Notes under the pieces: generated by a model
Told to the model about the DNA's origin: nothing
The model's input: only the letters and a program-made list of their open reading frames with translations
The model's database searches: none
Shown here: positions 16,581 through 26,931 of the stretch, piece by piece
Layout: every line of letters begins with the position of its first letter
Position numbering within the stretch: position 1 is the stretch's first letter
Program-made: the position numbers and the translations under genes
Origin: Paenisporosarcina antarctica
Lineage (GTDB): Bacteria; Bacillota; Bacilli; Bacillales_A; Planococcaceae
Direction of reading: 5' to 3'
Assembly (NCBI RefSeq): GCF_004367585.1
Contig: NZ_CP038015.1
Coordinates: forward strand, 2,052,001 to 2,116,000
Length of the DNA stretch: 64,000 nucleotides

Positions 16581-17954
16581 TTAGTTCACTTCGTTAGAGT
16601 GTTTCTCTTTTTTTCGTAATGCAGCAACAAAAGAGCCATCGCTGTTAAAATCCTGTGGGAAAACGTGTATCATACCGTTTGTCGTTAAATGTTGGTATGC
16701 TTCAGGTAAAATATTTAATTCTTCCAACTCCATGTCTGAATGATTGGCAAGAAAGGCTTGAACAGTTCCGATATTTTCAACTTCATCAATCGTACAAGTA
16801 CTATATACAATTAAACCACTTGGCTTCAATAACTTATAAGCTTCGTCAAGTAGGCTTAATTGAATTTTATTCAATGAAGCAAAATCTTCTTGTTTTTTGG
16901 TATACTTTATATCCGGTTTCCGACGAATAACACCTAGCCCGCTACACGGTGCATCTACAAGAATACGATCAAATGAATGTTCATCATATTCATGTGTTAA
17001 TTCACGACTATCCCATGTACGTGTTTCAACATTTTCAAAACCTAATCGAGTTGCTTGATCAGAGATAAGTTTAACTTTGTGAGGATGTAGATCAACGGAA
17101 ACTAGAGAACCTTCCCCATTTAGTTTTTCTGCAATATGCATTGATTTACCACCTGGTGCAGCACACATGTCTAACACACGATGACCCGGTTCAACTCGCA
17201 GTGCATAAGTTGGAATCATAGAACTTTCATCTTGTATGGAAACAACGCCATATTGATAAGCCTGAGTTTTAGCCACTTGACCTTTTTCAATATGAAGACA
17301 TTCAGGAATTACTTCGCTTTGGCGTGCCACAATACCTTCATCTAATAACATATCAATTGCCTCTTGCACGGAAATGCGAGTCGTATTTACTCGCACAGTA
17401 TGTGCAGGAGGGATATTATTTTCAAAAGCCATTGTTTCGGCTTTCTCAAAACCAAATTGTTTAACCCATCGTTCTATTAACCATAATGGATGACTTGCCG
17501 CAATTGATAATCGTTCAATAGGATCTACTATCTCATCAGTTGAACGAACTCCTTGACGTAAAATCCCTCTTAAAATCCCATTCACTAAGCCTGCTGTGCC
17601 TTTATGACTTCGTTTTTTGGCAATTTCTACTGCTTCATTTACAGCTGCATGATTTGGAATACGATCTAAATAATGGATTTGGTAAAGTGAAAGACGCAAT
17701 AATTGTCGCACCCAATCATCGAGTTTCCCTTTAATAAATGGTTGTAAATAATAATCGAGAGTCATCTTATGCTGAAGTGTCCCATAAGTAATTTCCGTTA
17801 AAAGTGCACGGTCTTTTAGTTCAATATCATATTTTTCAATTGTTTGATGAAGTAACAAATTGCTATATGCTTGATTTTTTTCAATAGACATTAATATTGA
17901 TAATGCCGCGTCACGTACATTTCCATTCCACATTCGGTATGATTTATTACTCAT
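16581..17954 (-). CDS. rsmB: 16S rRNA (cytosine-967-C5)-methyltransferase RsmB
   Basis: RsmB methylates C967 of 16S rRNA. The 457-residue protein has an N-terminal NusB-like RNA-binding domain (about 10-130) and a C-terminal SAM-dependent NOL1/NOP2/sun domain with DMCAAPGGKSMHIA, VDAPCSGLGVIRRKPD and VYSTCTIDEVEN. The cysteines in PCS and STC are the release and catalytic residues. Its start overlaps the fmt stop by 4 nt (ATGA); MWNGNVRD seven codons in is an alternative start. It normally precedes rlmN, here degraded. Confidence 0.95.
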   Translation of the reverse strand: MSNKSYRMWNGNVRDAALSILMSIEKNQAYSNLLLHQTIEKYDIELKDRALLTEITYGTLQHKMTLDYYLQPFIKGKLDDWVRQLLRLSLYQIHYLDRIPNHAAVNEAVEIAKKRSHKGTAGLVNGILRGILRQGVRSTDEIVDPIERLSIAASHPLWLIERWVKQFGFEKAETMAFENNIPPAHTVRVNTTRISVQEAIDMLLDEGIVARQSEVIPECLHIEKGQVAKTQAYQYGVVSIQDESSMIPTYALRVEPGHRVLDMCAAPGGKSMHIAEKLNGEGSLVSVDLHPHKVKLISDQATRLGFENVETRTWDSRELTHEYDEHSFDRILVDAPCSGLGVIRRKPDIKYTKKQEDFASLNKIQLSLLDEAYKLLKPSGLIVYSTCTIDEVENIGTVQAFLANHSDMELEELNILPEAYQHLTTNGMIHVFPQDFNSDGSFVAALRKKEKHSNEVN

Positions 17955-18892
17955 TGAAACTGATCCCCAATCTGTAATTTAGAACCAGTGCCTCGCAGAA
18001 ACTCCTCGGCAGACATTTTTTTCTTGCCAGCTGGCTGTAATTCTGTAATTTCAAAGGCTTGTTCGTTGCCTGTTTGTACAACAATTCGATCCACCTGTAA
18101 CTCAACCACCGTCCCAACAGGTTGACTATAGCTTTGTTGACTCGGCTTCCCCCACCAAACTTTTACTGCTTCTTGTTTTAATGTGGTATACGCAACCGGC
18201 CAAGGATTGAGACCACGTACTTTATTATAAATATCTTGTGAGGGCTCATTCCAATTGATACGTTCTTGCTCTCTAGAGATGTTGCGAGCGAAAGTAACAA
18301 GACTTTCATCTTGCACAGTTCGTTCATTGGATTCGCTAAGAATCGTAGGCAATGTTGATTTTAGCAAGTCACAACCAACGACACTTAATTTTTCAAATAG
18401 AATTCCTGTTGTATCGGAAACTTCAATTGCGATTGCTTTTTGTGAAATAATATCACCAGCATCTAATTTTTGAGCCATGTACATAATTGTAACACCCGTT
18501 TGAAGTTGGCCATCCATAATAGCTTGATGAATAGGTGCTCCTCCACGATAAGCCGGTAGCAAAGAAGCATGTACATTTAAACAGCCATATTTTGGTGAAT
18601 CTAACAACTCTTTCGGAAGTATCTGACCAAATGCAGCTGTTATAATGATATCCGGGTTTAAGGATAAAATTTCGTCTAATTGTTGTGAACCTTTCAGTTT
18701 TTGAGGCTGCAAGACAGGTAATCCAAGTCGTAAAGCTTCTTTTTTGACCGGAGTAGGCGTTAACAACTTCTTGCGTCCTACAGGTCGATCTGGTTGAGTC
18801 ACAACAGCTAAAATGGAATATCCTTCTTCATATAGCATAGTCAAAATGGGTACTGAAAAATCAGGGGTTCCCATAAACACTAGAGAAGTCAT
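17951..18892 (-). CDS. fmt: Methionyl-tRNA formyltransferase
   Basis: Fmt formylates the initiator Met-tRNA. The 313-residue protein opens with VFMGTPDFSVPIL, has the folate-site and catalytic block NVHASLLPAYRGGAPIHQAI (about 108-127) and DAGDII, followed by the C-terminal tRNA-binding domain (GLNPWPVAYT onward). It overlaps def by 4 nt, so formylation and deformylation enzymes are made from coupled genes. Confidence 0.96.
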   Translation of the reverse strand: MTSLVFMGTPDFSVPILTMLYEEGYSILAVVTQPDRPVGRKKLLTPTPVKKEALRLGLPVLQPQKLKGSQQLDEILSLNPDIIITAAFGQILPKELLDSPKYGCLNVHASLLPAYRGGAPIHQAIMDGQLQTGVTIMYMAQKLDAGDIISQKAIAIEVSDTTGILFEKLSVVGCDLLKSTLPTILSESNERTVQDESLVTFARNISREQERINWNEPSQDIYNKVRGLNPWPVAYTTLKQEAVKVWWGKPSQQSYSQPVGTVVELQVDRIVVQTGNEQAFEITELQPAGKKKMSAEEFLRGTGSKLQIGDQFQ

Positions 18893-19380
18893 AGTAACTC
18901 CTCTTCTTGTGCTTCAAGCTCAGCAAGATCAACGACACGAAGAATTTTTGAATCAAATAAAATCCCGTCTAAATGATCAATTTCGTGTAAAATAGCTCTT
19001 GCTTCATAATCCTCTGCTTCTAGTTCGTACCATCTACCGTCTCTTTCCTGTGCTTTCATTCGCACATAAAACGGACGCTCCACTTCACCATACAATTCAG
19101 GGAAACTAAGGCAACCTTCTATCTCAATAACAGATCCTTCTGTTTCTAAAACTTCCGGGTTGATCATTTCGATAATGTCTTCACCTTCGCCAAGATCAAC
19201 AATCGCAACGCGGATAGATTCACCCACTTGTGGAGCTGCTATTCCAATACCATCTGAATCAACCATTGTGTCGTGCATATCTTTTAATAAAGTAGCAAGA
19301 TTTCGGTCAAATTTAATCACTTTTTTTGTCTTTGTAGTTAATATAGTACTTGGATGTTTTACGATTGTTCTAATAGTCAA
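18889..19380 (-). CDS. def: Peptide deformylase
   Basis: Def removes N-formyl groups from nascent proteins. The 163-residue metalloenzyme has all three motifs: GIGIAAPQVG (about 44-53), EGCLSFPE (about 88-95) and HEIDHLDG (about 131-138), which supply Cys and two His for the metal. The start is TTG (19380), 8 nt after GAGG. A nearby ATG is out of frame. It is followed directly by fmt. Confidence 0.96.
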   Translation of the reverse strand: MTIRTIVKHPSTILTTKTKKVIKFDRNLATLLKDMHDTMVDSDGIGIAAPQVGESIRVAIVDLGEGEDIIEMINPEVLETEGSVIEIEGCLSFPELYGEVERPFYVRMKAQERDGRWYELEAEDYEARAILHEIDHLDGILFDSKILRVVDLAELEAQEEELL

Positions 19381-19405
19381 CTGTCATTCCTCATTTCGTT
19401 TATGC

Positions 19406-21820
19406 TCACATGATAGAAGAAGGATTCAGGTCAATTGACATCAAAATTCCTTTTTTCATCCAATCTGTTCGGTAAATACGTGTTAATTGCTGTAACACTT
19501 CCGGGAGCGTAGGTTCTTTTTTGTATTTTATCAAACATTGGTAACGATATCTATTTTGTACACGACTAATAGATGACGCCGTAGGACCAATAATCTCTGT
19601 CGAATTAGATAAGTTTTCTCTGAGCCAATTCGCTGTTTTATGTGCGTATTCCGCTGTCATCAAGACATCTTCATGCGTGATTTGAATAAATGCAACAAAG
19701 GTATAGGGTGGGTAGGCAAATTGTTTTCTATTCACCATTTCTTGATTATAAAAAGGGACAAAATCATGATGTTTTGCAAATTGAATCGCATAGTGTTCTG
19801 GGGTATAGGTTTGAACAATAACTTGCCCTTCTTTATCATGTCTTCCGGCTCGTCCACTAACTTGTGTCAATAATTGAAATGTCTTTTCAGCTGCTCGAAA
19901 GTCTGCTAAGTGAAGAGTTGTATCCGCAGATAAAACACCAACTAACGTGATGTTCGGGAAATCAAGCCCTTTGGCAATCATTTGAGTACCAAGTAAAATG
20001 TCGGCTTTCCCATCTCCAAATAGTTTTAATATATGTTCATGTGATCCTTTTTTACGTGTTGTATCAACATCCATACGAAGAACGCGAGCGGTTGGAAACA
20101 AACGCGCAATTTCTTCTTCTACTTTTTGCGTGCCTGTGCCAAAAAATCGGATGTGATCACTTTTACACTCCGGGCATATGTTTGGCACTTGTGATTCTTC
20201 TCCACAGTAATGACACTTTATCCGTTCTTGATGTCTATGATAGGTCATGGAAATATCACAATTTGGGCATTCTACCACCGTCCCACAATCACGACATAAG
20301 ACAAAAGACGAATGTCCACGTCGATTTAAGAACAAGACCATCTGCTCTTGCTTATCCAACCGGCGACGAATAGATTCTGCTAATTCCAAAGAAAACATGG
20401 AGCGGTTGCCGTTTTTTAGTTGTTCGCGCATATCTATGACTGACACTTCAGGTAAAGCCTGATCCCTAGGCCTTTTAGTCAAAGTTAATAAACTATAATT
20501 CCCTTTTTTAGCACGCGCATAAGATTCAAGGGACGGAGTAGCACTTCCTAAAATGACTGGACAATGGTGATATTCGCTTCTCCATATCGCTACATCTCTT
20601 GCATGATAGCGTGGAGAATCGTCTTGCTTATAGGTACCTTCATGTTCCTCATCTAAAATAATCAAGCCAATATTTTGAAAAGGGGCAAAGACCGCTGAAC
20701 GGGCACCTACTACCACTTTCACTTCACCACGTTTAATCTTTCGCCATTCATCATATTTCTCTCCAGTCGATAAACCACTATGCAGTACAGCAACTAGGGA
20801 GCCAAACCGTTCTTTAAAACGATTGGTCATTTGGGGGGTAAGTGAGATTTCCGGTACCAAAACGATGGCTTCTTTTTGATCGTGTAACGCGCGTTCAATT
20901 GCTTGTAAGTATACTTCTGTCTTTCCACTACCTGTTATGCCATGTAGAAGAAACGTTTTTGCTTCATGTTTATCATATGAAAAAATGATTTCACTCAATG
21001 CGAGGTGTTGTTCATTTGTTAAAGAGTGCTTTGCCGATACATTAATTGTTCTATCTGCATATGGATCTCGGTATACTTCTTCTAATTCTAGAGTGGCTGC
21101 GCCTTTTTCCATTACCGCCTGTAACACAGCATTTGAGGTATTTAGTCGTTTTAACAAATCAGTTGATACGATGCGTGTCCCGGCATAATTCATCATCCAT
21201 TTGACAACATCTTTTTGTTTCTTTGCTTGGTTTGATATATTTAAATGAATCTCTTGTAATTTTTTCACATCTGATTCAATTAAAATCATTCTTACTTTTT
21301 TTACAGCGGTCTTTTGTTTGACTACCGTTTCCAATGCTAGAATATTTTCTTTTATTAATTTCTTAATAGTCGTTAGCAATTCCTTAGACTCATCGACCTT
21401 TAACTCAACACGGTCTTTTTGTTGGAACATTGCTTGAATACTTTGAGGAAGTTCAAAATTGTGATCCACAATTTCAAGAATTTTTTCGTATTTGGCACGT
21501 AATGCAGATGGTAACATAACTTGAAGAGCATCAATTTCATAACATAATGTGTGCCTTCTCAACCACTTTGTCATTTCGAGCATTTCTTGAGTCAACACTG
21601 GTTCGATATCTAAAAGTTCACCAACCGGCTTTTGTTTTTCCACTGGAACATCGGTTTCGCTTTTAATGGCTGTTACAAACCCCAAGACTTGCCGATTTCC
21701 AAAAGGCACTTTCACACGACTACCACTTTCAATTATTGTTTGAAACTTCTCAGGAACTGCATAATCAAAAGGTCGATCAATTGGATAAGCCGCAACGTCA
21801 ACAATGACCTCAGCGAACAT
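19406..21820 (-). CDS. priA: Primosomal replication restart helicase PriA
   Basis: PriA recognises abandoned forks and reloads the replisome. The 804-residue protein has an N-terminal 3'-end binding domain (MFAEVIVDVAAYPIDRPFDY), Walker A GITGSGKTEVYLQ, the DEEH box, paired zinc-binding cysteines (CRDCGTVVECPNC, then CHYCGEE and CPEC) and helicase motifs through VSGRAGR. The longest frame starts at 21856; I chose the ATG at 21820 because it has AAGGA 8 nt upstream and matches family N-termini. It overlaps the coaBC stop by 11 nt. Confidence 0.95.
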   Translation of the reverse strand: MFAEVIVDVAAYPIDRPFDYAVPEKFQTIIESGSRVKVPFGNRQVLGFVTAIKSETDVPVEKQKPVGELLDIEPVLTQEMLEMTKWLRRHTLCYEIDALQVMLPSALRAKYEKILEIVDHNFELPQSIQAMFQQKDRVELKVDESKELLTTIKKLIKENILALETVVKQKTAVKKVRMILIESDVKKLQEIHLNISNQAKKQKDVVKWMMNYAGTRIVSTDLLKRLNTSNAVLQAVMEKGAATLELEEVYRDPYADRTINVSAKHSLTNEQHLALSEIIFSYDKHEAKTFLLHGITGSGKTEVYLQAIERALHDQKEAIVLVPEISLTPQMTNRFKERFGSLVAVLHSGLSTGEKYDEWRKIKRGEVKVVVGARSAVFAPFQNIGLIILDEEHEGTYKQDDSPRYHARDVAIWRSEYHHCPVILGSATPSLESYARAKKGNYSLLTLTKRPRDQALPEVSVIDMREQLKNGNRSMFSLELAESIRRRLDKQEQMVLFLNRRGHSSFVLCRDCGTVVECPNCDISMTYHRHQERIKCHYCGEESQVPNICPECKSDHIRFFGTGTQKVEEEIARLFPTARVLRMDVDTTRKKGSHEHILKLFGDGKADILLGTQMIAKGLDFPNITLVGVLSADTTLHLADFRAAEKTFQLLTQVSGRAGRHDKEGQVIVQTYTPEHYAIQFAKHHDFVPFYNQEMVNRKQFAYPPYTFVAFIQITHEDVLMTAEYAHKTANWLRENLSNSTEIIGPTASSISRVQNRYRYQCLIKYKKEPTLPEVLQQLTRIYRTDWMKKGILMSIDLNPSSIM

Positions 21821-23024
21821 GTTGTACTTCCTTTTCATGAGACAATATCGTTTCAAACAATTGTATAGCTAACTGTTTTTTCGTCATATTATCAAAATAC
21901 TGTACATAATTTTCTTTACCAATTAACACGACTGTATTTGTATCTGTTCCAAAACCGCTATCAGCTTGCGTGACGTCATTGGCAACAATATAGTCCGCAT
22001 TTTTCTTAGACAATTTATCTTTTGCATACACTTCTATGTTGTTTGTTTCTGCAGCAAAACCTATCACTAGTTGCTTTGTTTTCCTTTGGCCAAGAGTCAT
22101 TAAAATATCGATTGTACGTTCGAGTTCGAGTGTTGCATCGCCTGCTTGTTTCTTCATTTTCTGATCATGAATAGTTTTTGGACGATAGTCTGCTACTGCA
22201 GCTGTTTTGACCACAATATCTGCATGATCATAATGATATAACACCGCTTGCAACATTTGTTCTGCACTTTCCACATGTTCAACTTTAACACCATGTGGAA
22301 TCGGTAAAGAAACCGGACCTGATACAAGAATCGTTTCTGCACCCATTTTCACAGCTGCTTCAGCAAGTGCATAGCCCATTTTTCCAGAAGAAAAATTGGT
22401 CAGATATCTTACAGGATCGATTCGTTCACGAGTTGGTCCTGCAGTAATAACTACTTTCTTTCCTTTTAACGGCAATTCAGTTGGTAGGAAGAAGGATTCA
22501 ACTAATCCCACGATTTTTTCTGGTTCTTCTAATCTTCCTTTTCCTACATACCCACAGGCTAGAAAACCTTCTGAAGGTTCAATAAATTCATAGCCATCTT
22601 CTGCAAGTGTCGCAATGTTTCGCTTCACTGCTGGGTGATCGTACATATGTACATTCATAGCTGGTGCTATCCATACCTTAGCTGTTGTCGCTAGAAGTGT
22701 TGTTGTCACCATATCGTCACCAACTCCATTGGCAAGCTTTCCTATGACATTTGCAGTTGCAGGAGCCACAATGACTAAATCTGCCCAATCTGCTAAGTTT
22801 ATATGAGCGATGACCCCAGAATTTTTTTCATCAAAAGTATCTGTATAAACATCATTTCGAGACATCACTTGAAAGCTCAGCGGCTGCACAAACTTTGTCG
22901 CAGATTCCGTCATGATGACTTTGACATCCGCTCCCGATTGCGACAATTTACTAACGAGGGCAACTGCTTTATAAACTGCAATACCACCAGATACGCATAA
23001 TAAGATTTTCTTGTTTGCTAGCAT
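21810..23024 (-). CDS. coaBC: Bifunctional phosphopantothenoylcysteine decarboxylase/synthase
   Basis: CoaBC makes 4'-phosphopantetheine from 4'-phosphopantothenate in coenzyme A synthesis. The 404-residue protein has the N-terminal flavin decarboxylase CoaC (KILLCVSGGIAVYKA, PATANVIGKLANG, and PAMNVHMYDHPA) and the C-terminal CTP-dependent ligase CoaB from about 185 (ITAGPTRERIDPVRYLTN, SSGKMGYALAEA). The ATG at 23024 is 9 nt after AAGGA; an ATG two codons earlier is too close to that site. It sits between rpoZ and priA. Confidence 0.95.
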   Translation of the reverse strand: MLANKKILLCVSGGIAVYKAVALVSKLSQSGADVKVIMTESATKFVQPLSFQVMSRNDVYTDTFDEKNSGVIAHINLADWADLVIVAPATANVIGKLANGVGDDMVTTTLLATTAKVWIAPAMNVHMYDHPAVKRNIATLAEDGYEFIEPSEGFLACGYVGKGRLEEPEKIVGLVESFFLPTELPLKGKKVVITAGPTRERIDPVRYLTNFSSGKMGYALAEAAVKMGAETILVSGPVSLPIPHGVKVEHVESAEQMLQAVLYHYDHADIVVKTAAVADYRPKTIHDQKMKKQAGDATLELERTIDILMTLGQRKTKQLVIGFAAETNNIEVYAKDKLSKKNADYIVANDVTQADSGFGTDTNTVVLIGKENYVQYFDNMTKKQLAIQLFETILSHEKEVQHVR

Positions 23025-23104
23025 GAACATTCTTCCTTTCTCAAACAACAAACTCCCAAAGCATCTATCTGTCTTAGGGAGTTTTCTTTAGTTAATAATC
23101 AGTA

Positions 23105-23328
23105 TTAAATTTCGTCTTCGTAAATGGTTGCTGCATCTTGTTCTTCTTTCGTCAATGCACCACAAGCCACTTCTTCTAATGCTTTTCCAACATATTTTAA
23201 AGATTGGTAAGAAGCTAATCGTTCTCCGCCCTCTTCTTGCAATTGGCGCGCACGTTTTGATGCTAAACTTACTAATGTGTATTTTGAATCTATTTTACTT
23301 TTAAGTGAATCGACTGATGGATATAACA

Positions 23329-23329
<1 letters not shown>
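23105..23329 (-). CDS. rpoZ: RNA polymerase omega subunit
   Basis: Omega helps assemble and stabilise RNA polymerase. The 74-residue protein opens MLYPSVDSLKSKIDSKYTLVSLASKRARQL in the family pattern; the KYTLV and ASKRARQ parts bind the beta-prime subunit. Its ATG overlaps the gmk TAA by one base (TAATG), as is usual for the gmk-rpoZ pair. Confidence 0.95.
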
Positions 23330-24218
<889 letters not shown>

Positions 24219-24268
24219 AGTCTTTCCTCCTATTAGATCTTCAACTTTCTTTGTTACACACTTAGCTA

Positions 24269-24276
24269 ATTATATC
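24269..24276 (-). promoter_or_regulatory. Extended -10 promoter for remA-gmk-rpoZ
   Basis: On the minus strand TGATATAAT gives a perfect TATAAT (24269-24274) with the upstream TG of extended -10 promoters, 51 nt from the remA start. No good -35 is visible (TTATCA at 19 nt at best). Confidence 0.6.
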
Positions 24277-24333
24277 ACAACCCCCTAATAAAATGATAAG
24301 ATAGAGCAAAACGTTTTGAAAGAGGAATTACTT

Positions 24334-26028
24334 ATGGCATTTGATGGTTTATTTACAAAAGCAATGACTCACGAACTTCAACATTTAGTATCTGGACGTA
24401 TATCAAAAATACATCAACCAAACTCACAAGAAATTGTGTTGCAAATTCGTGCTGGCGGTAAAAATAGCCGATTGCTTATTTCTATTCACCCTTCCTACTC
24501 ACGTATACATGTTACAAATGAAACAATTGATAACCCTTCAGAACCACCCATGTTTTGTATGCTACTTCGAAAACATCTAGAAGGTGGGTATATTTCCGCT
24601 ATTTCTCAACTTGATATGGATCGTATAATCATTCTTCATGTAGAAAGTAAAAATGAAATTGGTGACGATATGGTACGAGAATTACATATTGAGATTATGG
24701 GAAGACATAGTAATGTAATTTTAATAGACCCTGTCAGAAATCTTATTTTAGATAGTTTAAAACATTTATCGCCATCTGTTAATAGTTATAGAACTATATT
24801 ACCTGGTCAACCGCATATCGCACCTCCTAAACAAGATAAAGTAAATCCATATACTGTGGATGAACCATCGTTTCAGTCATTATTAAATTCTGAGGATCTA
24901 TCCCGCGAATTTCTATCGCAACTTGCTGGATTTTCACCTTTACACGCAAAAGAACTCGCTCACCTTGTTGAAAATAGTGGTGGACAGTCTAGCTACGATG
25001 TATTCAAAAAGTTTCTAGATGAATTTAACAAAAAAAATCCAACGGGCATGTATTTAGAAAGCGGCAACAAGGCCATTTTTTCAAGCGTGGATTTGGCACA
25101 TTTAGAAGGCAACAAAACACCTTTCAACTCCCTTGGAGAATTACTAGATAAAGTATACTTTGCACGAGCTGAACGTGACCGAGTGAAACAACAAGCCGGT
25201 GATTTAGAACGCTGGTTACAAAATGAAATTGACAAATTAAAATTAAAAATGAAAAAACTTGCAAAAGATAAAGCAAACGCTGAAAAACTGGAAACATTCC
25301 AACTTCATGGTGAACTTTTAATGGCAAATTTGTACTTGCTTGAAAAAGGGATGAAAGAGACTGAAGTGGTAAATTACTATGACGAAAATAATGCTGTTGT
25401 AAAAATTACATTAAGTCCAAGAAAAACACCCGTTGAGAATGCACAAAGTTTTTACACGAAATACAATAAAGCAAAAACAGCATTATTAAAAACACAACAA
25501 CAGCTTGATAAAACAAAAGATGACATTGATTATATTGAAATGTTGCAACAACAAGTCATGCAATCTTCACCTCAAGACATTAATGAAATTCGTGAGGAAC
25601 TTGCTGAACAAGGTTGGATGAAGGCAAAATTTACTAAGAAGAAGAAAAAAATAGTTAAACCAACACCAGAATCTTTCGTGTCTTCTACAGGATTGCCAAT
25701 TTCTGTAGGAAAAAACAATAAACAAAATGATTATTTAACATTTAAAATTGCAAACAAGTCGCAAACTTGGTTCCATACGAAAGATATTCCAGGTTCACAT
25801 GTCGTGATTCATGAAAATGAACCCGATGAAGAGTCAATTTTAGAAGCTGCCATGTTAGCAGCATACTTCAGTAAAGCGCGTGATTCATCTTCTGTGCCCG
25901 TCGACTATACGGAAGTTCGGCATGTGAAAAAACCCAACGGTGCAAAACCAGGGTTCGTGATTTATTTTGAACAAAAGACCGTCTTTGTCACTCCAAGTGA
26001 GGATATTGTAAGAAAACTTCGTAAATGA
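24334..26028 (+). CDS. rqcH: Rqc2 homologue RqcH (NFACT protein, YloA/FbpA)
   Basis: RqcH binds 50S subunits carrying stalled nascent chains and recruits Ala-tRNA to add alanine tails that mark them for degradation; homologues have also been called fibronectin-binding proteins. The 564-residue protein has the NFACT-N domain with the functional Asp96-Arg97 pair (LDMDRIII), a helix-hairpin-helix region, long coiled coils (about 270-430) and the C-terminal NFACT-R domain (WFHTKDIPGSHVVI). The frame opens at a TTG at 24316, but the ATG at 24334 is 8 nt after GAGG. It is monocistronic, divergent from remA and closed by a terminator. Confidence 0.94.
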   Translation: MAFDGLFTKAMTHELQHLVSGRISKIHQPNSQEIVLQIRAGGKNSRLLISIHPSYSRIHVTNETIDNPSEPPMFCMLLRKHLEGGYISAISQLDMDRIIILHVESKNEIGDDMVRELHIEIMGRHSNVILIDPVRNLILDSLKHLSPSVNSYRTILPGQPHIAPPKQDKVNPYTVDEPSFQSLLNSEDLSREFLSQLAGFSPLHAKELAHLVENSGGQSSYDVFKKFLDEFNKKNPTGMYLESGNKAIFSSVDLAHLEGNKTPFNSLGELLDKVYFARAERDRVKQQAGDLERWLQNEIDKLKLKMKKLAKDKANAEKLETFQLHGELLMANLYLLEKGMKETEVVNYYDENNAVVKITLSPRKTPVENAQSFYTKYNKAKTALLKTQQQLDKTKDDIDYIEMLQQQVMQSSPQDINEIREELAEQGWMKAKFTKKKKKIVKPTPESFVSSTGLPISVGKNNKQNDYLTFKIANKSQTWFHTKDIPGSHVVIHENEPDEESILEAAMLAAYFSKARDSSSVPVDYTEVRHVKKPNGAKPGFVIYFEQKTVFVTPSEDIVRKLRK

Positions 26029-26030
26029 TT

Positions 26031-26080
26031 CAACACAAAAGCCATCCAGTTAATGCGGATGGCTTTTGTGTTGATTTTTT
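26031..26080 (+). terminator. Terminator after rqcH
   Basis: A 17-bp perfect stem (CAACACAAAAGCCATCC with its complement at 26057-26073) and 9-nt loop is followed by GATTTTTTATC, just past the rqcH stop. Confidence 0.93.
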
Positions 26081-26206
26081 ATCTTCTAAACAGAGATATT
26101 TGAACATTTTCGATTGTTTACGTGACCGCAAATAATGTCCAAAATCAAAAAAATGTTAGATTTGTTCTAGTAAGAATCGTGGTTTCCATTTGATACCGAG
26201 TCTGTG

Positions 26207-26311
26207 TAGGAGAAACCAATGTTCGTTAATTTAAGGCTTACAGGCAAGCCTTTTACTATAATCGAGTCTGTGAGAGTGTCACGAACAGGAAATTGGCTGC
26301 CGTTTCTCCTA
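26207..26311. repeat. Nested inverted-repeat element, possible structured RNA
   Basis: Three stems lie inside one another: outer TAGGAGAAAC (26207-26216) with GTTTCTCCTA (26302-26311); middle CAATGTTCG (26217-26225) with CGAAC...ATTG (26282-26286, 26292-26295, with a 5-nt bulge); and a separate inner hairpin AAGGCTT/AAGCCTT (26233-26252). An upstream GGTTTC (26181-26186) could compete for GAAACC (26212-26217). I do not recognise the element. Confidence 0.6.
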
Positions 26312-26491
26312 GCTATTCCGCTGCCTTTCTCTAACAAGCACATCGATAATTTCTGTAGTTAATAGTGTTTTCTACACATTGTCTATTACCATTTTCAGGT
26401 TATTTCAGATTGCACTTTTCGGCCAATATATACGTTAATCGTAAATTTAATAGTTTACATAATAATATTATTTGCTTTCATATTTTCACTA

Positions 26492-26523
26492 TTACAACGT
26501 GAACCTTTATTTTTACAACGTCA
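26492..26523 (+). repeat. Left pair of 21-nt-spaced TTACAACGT repeats
   Basis: TTACAACGTGAA at 26492 and TTACAACGTCA at 26513 are spaced 21 nt apart and followed by CTGAGC. A similar pair in the same orientation lies right of the IS at 27938-27965. Confidence 0.7.
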
Positions 26524-26599
26524 CTGAGCTTAGTATAAAAAGTGTACAGATGAAATCCGAATTCCTTATAATAGAAACATCAAAAAGGAAGTGATCGGA

Positions 26600-26890
26600 A
26601 TGGGAAATCATCATACACCTGAGTACAAGGAATATGTAGCAAAACTCATCGTAGAAGAAAATAGAGTGGCAAAACAATTATGTCGTGAGCTGGATCTTTC
26701 TGTGGGAACAGTCGCTGGTTGGGTAAGGAAATATAGAGACAAGAAGAATGTTACTGTTACCCCTGATTTGGTTACTCCTGCGGAGTTAGAAAAGCGTGAA
26801 ACTGCTTACGAGAAGAGAATTCGAGAGTTAGAGGAAGAGAATGCAATTCTAAAAAAGGCTATGCACATCTTCACCAAAAACCAGATGTAA
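26600..26890 (+). CDS. IS3-family transposase, OrfA (DNA-binding part)
   Basis: The 96-residue OrfA binds IS ends. It opens MGNHHTPEYKEYVAKLI, has a helix-turn-helix (ELDLSVGTVAGWVRKY, about 31-46) and a C-terminal leucine-zipper-like coiled coil (KRIRELEEENAILKKAM). The frame is open from a GTG at 26591, but the ATG at 26600 has AAGGA upstream. The slippery AAAAAAG at 26851-26857, 11 codons before its stop, would let ribosomes shift -1 into orfB and make the fused transposase. Confidence 0.88.
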   Translation: MGNHHTPEYKEYVAKLIVEENRVAKQLCRELDLSVGTVAGWVRKYRDKKNVTVTPDLVTPAELEKRETAYEKRIRELEEENAILKKAMHIFTKNQM

Positions 26891-26931
26891 TTTTTAAGTT
26901 CATTCATGATCAGGAGACAAAGCATTCTGTT

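Larger units (their letters stand above)
26081..26531. other. Non-coding stretch between rqcH and the IS element
   Basis: I see no open frame with a ribosome binding site. The stretch holds a nested palindromic structure at 26207-26311, a 10-bp direct repeat (CGAGTCTGTG at 26197 and 26263) and two TTACAACGT repeats at its right end. Confidence 0.6.
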
